DNA from: JBBSQE01 sp038258095
GTDB taxonomy: Bacteria > Actinomycetota > Thermoleophilia > Solirubrobacterales > 70-9
Length of the DNA: 22,334 nt
Direction: 5' to 3'
Assembly: GCA_038258095.1 (NCBI GenBank)
Contig: JBBSQE010000020.1
Location: 1-22,334, forward strand
Below, piece after piece: positions 20,848 to 22,334 of this stretch (within the stretch, counting starts at the first letter, position 1; each line of letters opens with the position of its first letter). The notes beneath the pieces were generated by a model. The model did not search any database and was not told the origin of the DNA. It saw only the letters and a program-made list of their open reading frames with translations. Made by a program: the position numbers and the translations under genes.

Positions 20848-22334
20848 ATGGCCAGAATCGACAAGATCGTCATCTCCGGCGCCCGGGAGCACAACCTCAA
20901 GGGCGTCGATATTGAGCTGCCAAGAGACGCCCTGATCGTCGTCACCGGGCTCTCCGGCTCCGGCAAGTCGAGCCTCGCGTTCGACACGATCTATGCGGAG
21001 GGACAGCGCCGGTACGTCGAGTCCCTGTCCGCCTACGCGCGTCAGTTCCTCGGCCTGATGGAGAAGCCCGACGTGGACTCGATCGAAGGCCTCTCCCCGG
21101 CGATCTCGATCGACCAGAAGACGACCTCGCGGAACCCGCGCTCAACGGTCGGCACCGTCACCGAGGTCTACGACTACCTGCGGCTGCTCTGGGCGCGGAT
21201 CGGCAAGCCGCACTGCCCGACCTGCGGCGAGCCGATCGCCGGCCAGACCCAGGAGCAGATCGTCGACCGACTGATGACGATCGAGGATGGCAAGCGGTTC
21301 CTCGTCGCGGCCCCGGTCGTCCGAGGCCGCAAGGGGGAGTACGGAAAGCTGTTCGAGCAGATGCGCCTCGAGGGCTACTCGCGCGCCGTCGTCGACGGCG
21401 AGCTGATGCGTCTCGACGAGGACATCGACCTCGACAAGAAGTTCAAGCACGACATCTCGATCGTCGTTGACCGGCTGGTGATGAAGCCCGACCTGCGCCG
21501 GCGCCTGTCGGAGTCGGTCGAGGCGGCGGCGACCCTCGCCGCGGGCTTGGTGGAAGTCGAGATGGTGCCCGAGGGCGGCAACGAGGCCGAATGGTTGACC
21601 TTCTCGGAGCAGTTCGCCTGCCTCGGATGCGGGACCTCGATCTCCGAGCTCGAGCCCCGGATCTTCTCCTTCAACTCACCTCATGGCGCCTGCGAACGCT
21701 GCACGGGCCTCGGGTTCCAGCGGGTGATCGACCGGGATCTGGTCGTTCCGGATCCGACGTTGTCACTCGAGGAGGGCGCCCTGCAGCCGTGGCGGCTCGG
21801 CCACTCCGGCTACTGGAAGCGCGTGGTCGAGGCAGTCGCCGGCACCTACGGGATCGACGCGTCGAAGCCGTGGCAGGAGCTTTCCTCCGACGACCAGAAG
21901 ATCTTCCTCGAGGGCACCGGATCTGAGCGCCACAAAGTCTCCTACAAGAACCGCTTCGGACGCCGGCGCAGCTATGCCGTCCGCTTCGAGGGGATCATGG
22001 GCAACCTCGAGCGCCGCTACGAGGAGACCGACTCGGACCGGGTTCGCGAGCGGATCGAGGGCTACATGGCCGAGAAGCCGTGCCCCGCATGCAAGGGCGC
22101 GCGGCTGCGGCCGGAGAGCCTGGCCGTTCAGGTCGGTGGGATCTCGATCGCCGACTTCAGCGACATGTCCGCCCGTGCCGCCGGGGAGTGGATCTCCGAC
22201 CTCGAGCTGACCGAGGTGGAGCAACAGATCGCCCGGCTAATCGTGCGGGAGATTCGCGAGCGCCTCTCCTTCCTCGACAACGTCGGCATCGGCTACCTGT
22301 CGCTCGAGCGCTCGGCGCGGACCCTTTCCGGCGG
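20848..22334 (+). CDS. uvrA: Excinuclease ABC subunit A (N-terminal half, cut by window edge)
   Basis: Damage-recognition ATPase of nucleotide excision repair; works as a dimer and loads UvrB. 495 complete codons are present of about 950. Start ATG at 20848 fits the conserved IVISGAREHNLKGVDIELPR. Walker A of the first ATPase is GLSGSGKS (34-41, Lys40). QRRYVESLSAYARQFL and IEGLSPAISIDQKTTSRNPR are UvrA-specific signatures. A CPTCGEPI pair follows at about 123. The first zinc finger is CxxC-20-CxxC (Cys258, 261, 282, 285). CPACKGARLRPESLAV is near 412. The last bases encode T-L-S-G, the start of the ABC signature LSGG. The reading frame is intact throughout, so the truncation is only the window boundary. 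Confidence 0.97.
   Translation, partial: MARIDKIVISGAREHNLKGVDIELPRDALIVVTGLSGSGKSSLAFDTIYAEGQRRYVESLSAYARQFLGLMEKPDVDSIEGLSPAISIDQKTTSRNPRSTVGTVTEVYDYLRLLWARIGKPHCPTCGEPIAGQTQEQIVDRLMTIEDGKRFLVAAPVVRGRKGEYGKLFEQMRLEGYSRAVVDGELMRLDEDIDLDKKFKHDISIVVDRLVMKPDLRRRLSESVEAAATLAAGLVEVEMVPEGGNEAEWLTFSEQFACLGCGTSISELEPRIFSFNSPHGACERCTGLGFQRVIDRDLVVPDPTLSLEEGALQPWRLGHSGYWKRVVEAVAGTYGIDASKPWQELSSDDQKIFLEGTGSERHKVSYKNRFGRRRSYAVRFEGIMGNLERRYEETDSDRVRERIEGYMAEKPCPACKGARLRPESLAVQVGGISIADFSDMSARAAGEWISDLELTEVEQQIARLIVREIRERLSFLDNVGIGYLSLERSARTLSG

Overview
The window reads as a chromosomal segment of a high-GC actinobacterium. GC-rich third codon positions, frequent GTG starts and the polA, rpsA, coaE, uvrB, uvrA order (the core order also seen in mycobacteria) support this. 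The accessory proteins (DUF559-type nuclease-like protein, glycine-rich sigma factor, DivIVA-domain protein with a proline linker) resemble those of Thermoleophilia/Solirubrobacterales. That finer placement is inference from memory of the families, not a search result.

Layout. 1-1177 (-): an NAD-type malic enzyme with an N-terminal ACT domain, cut by the left edge. 1382-2227 (+): an orphan AbiEi-like/DUF559 protein. 2237-4888 (+): DNA polymerase I, followed by a perfect 12-bp hairpin shared with a convergent pair on the minus strand. That pair is a sigma-70 (ECF-type) factor with a membrane segment and a long Gly/Pro/Ser tail (7102-5732) and a secreted protein with calcium-type aspartate repeats (5617-4964). 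Divergent from the sigma gene is a YdcZ-type DMT transporter (7219-7656). It converges on an FAD-dependent, geranylgeranyl-reductase-like oxidoreductase (8893-7703). Divergent from that is a tight rightward cluster: rpsA, coaE, lytic transglycosylase, MFS permease, single-span membrane protein, and a decayed membrane-protein gene carrying two in-frame TGA codons and a frameshift (13749-about 14190). Two small membrane proteins follow on the minus strand (DoxX-like and a single-span protein). Then come a 793-residue polytopic membrane protein, uvrB, a DivIVA-domain protein and the first 495 codons of uvrA, which end inside its LSGG signature.

How it fits together. The core genes serve DNA repair and replication (polA, uvrB, uvrA), translation (rpsA) and CoA synthesis (coaE). 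Envelope genes are interspersed: transglycosylase, MFS plus partner, DoxX, large membrane protein, DivIVA. A recurring feature is a TANNNT hexamer 6-10 bases before the start codon with no Shine-Dalgarno sequence (malic enzyme, polA, the oxidoreductase, the 14562-15242 gene, uvrB, the DivIVA gene, uvrA). This suggests leaderless or nearly leaderless transcripts. Genes with real Shine-Dalgarno sequences are the AbiEi-like gene, the sigma factor, the calcium-repeat protein and the coupled gene at 13162. The least ordinary content is the membrane-anchored sigma factor with its secreted neighbour, and the freshly broken membrane-protein gene. I saw no tRNA, rRNA, CRISPR array, insertion sequence or prophage gene.
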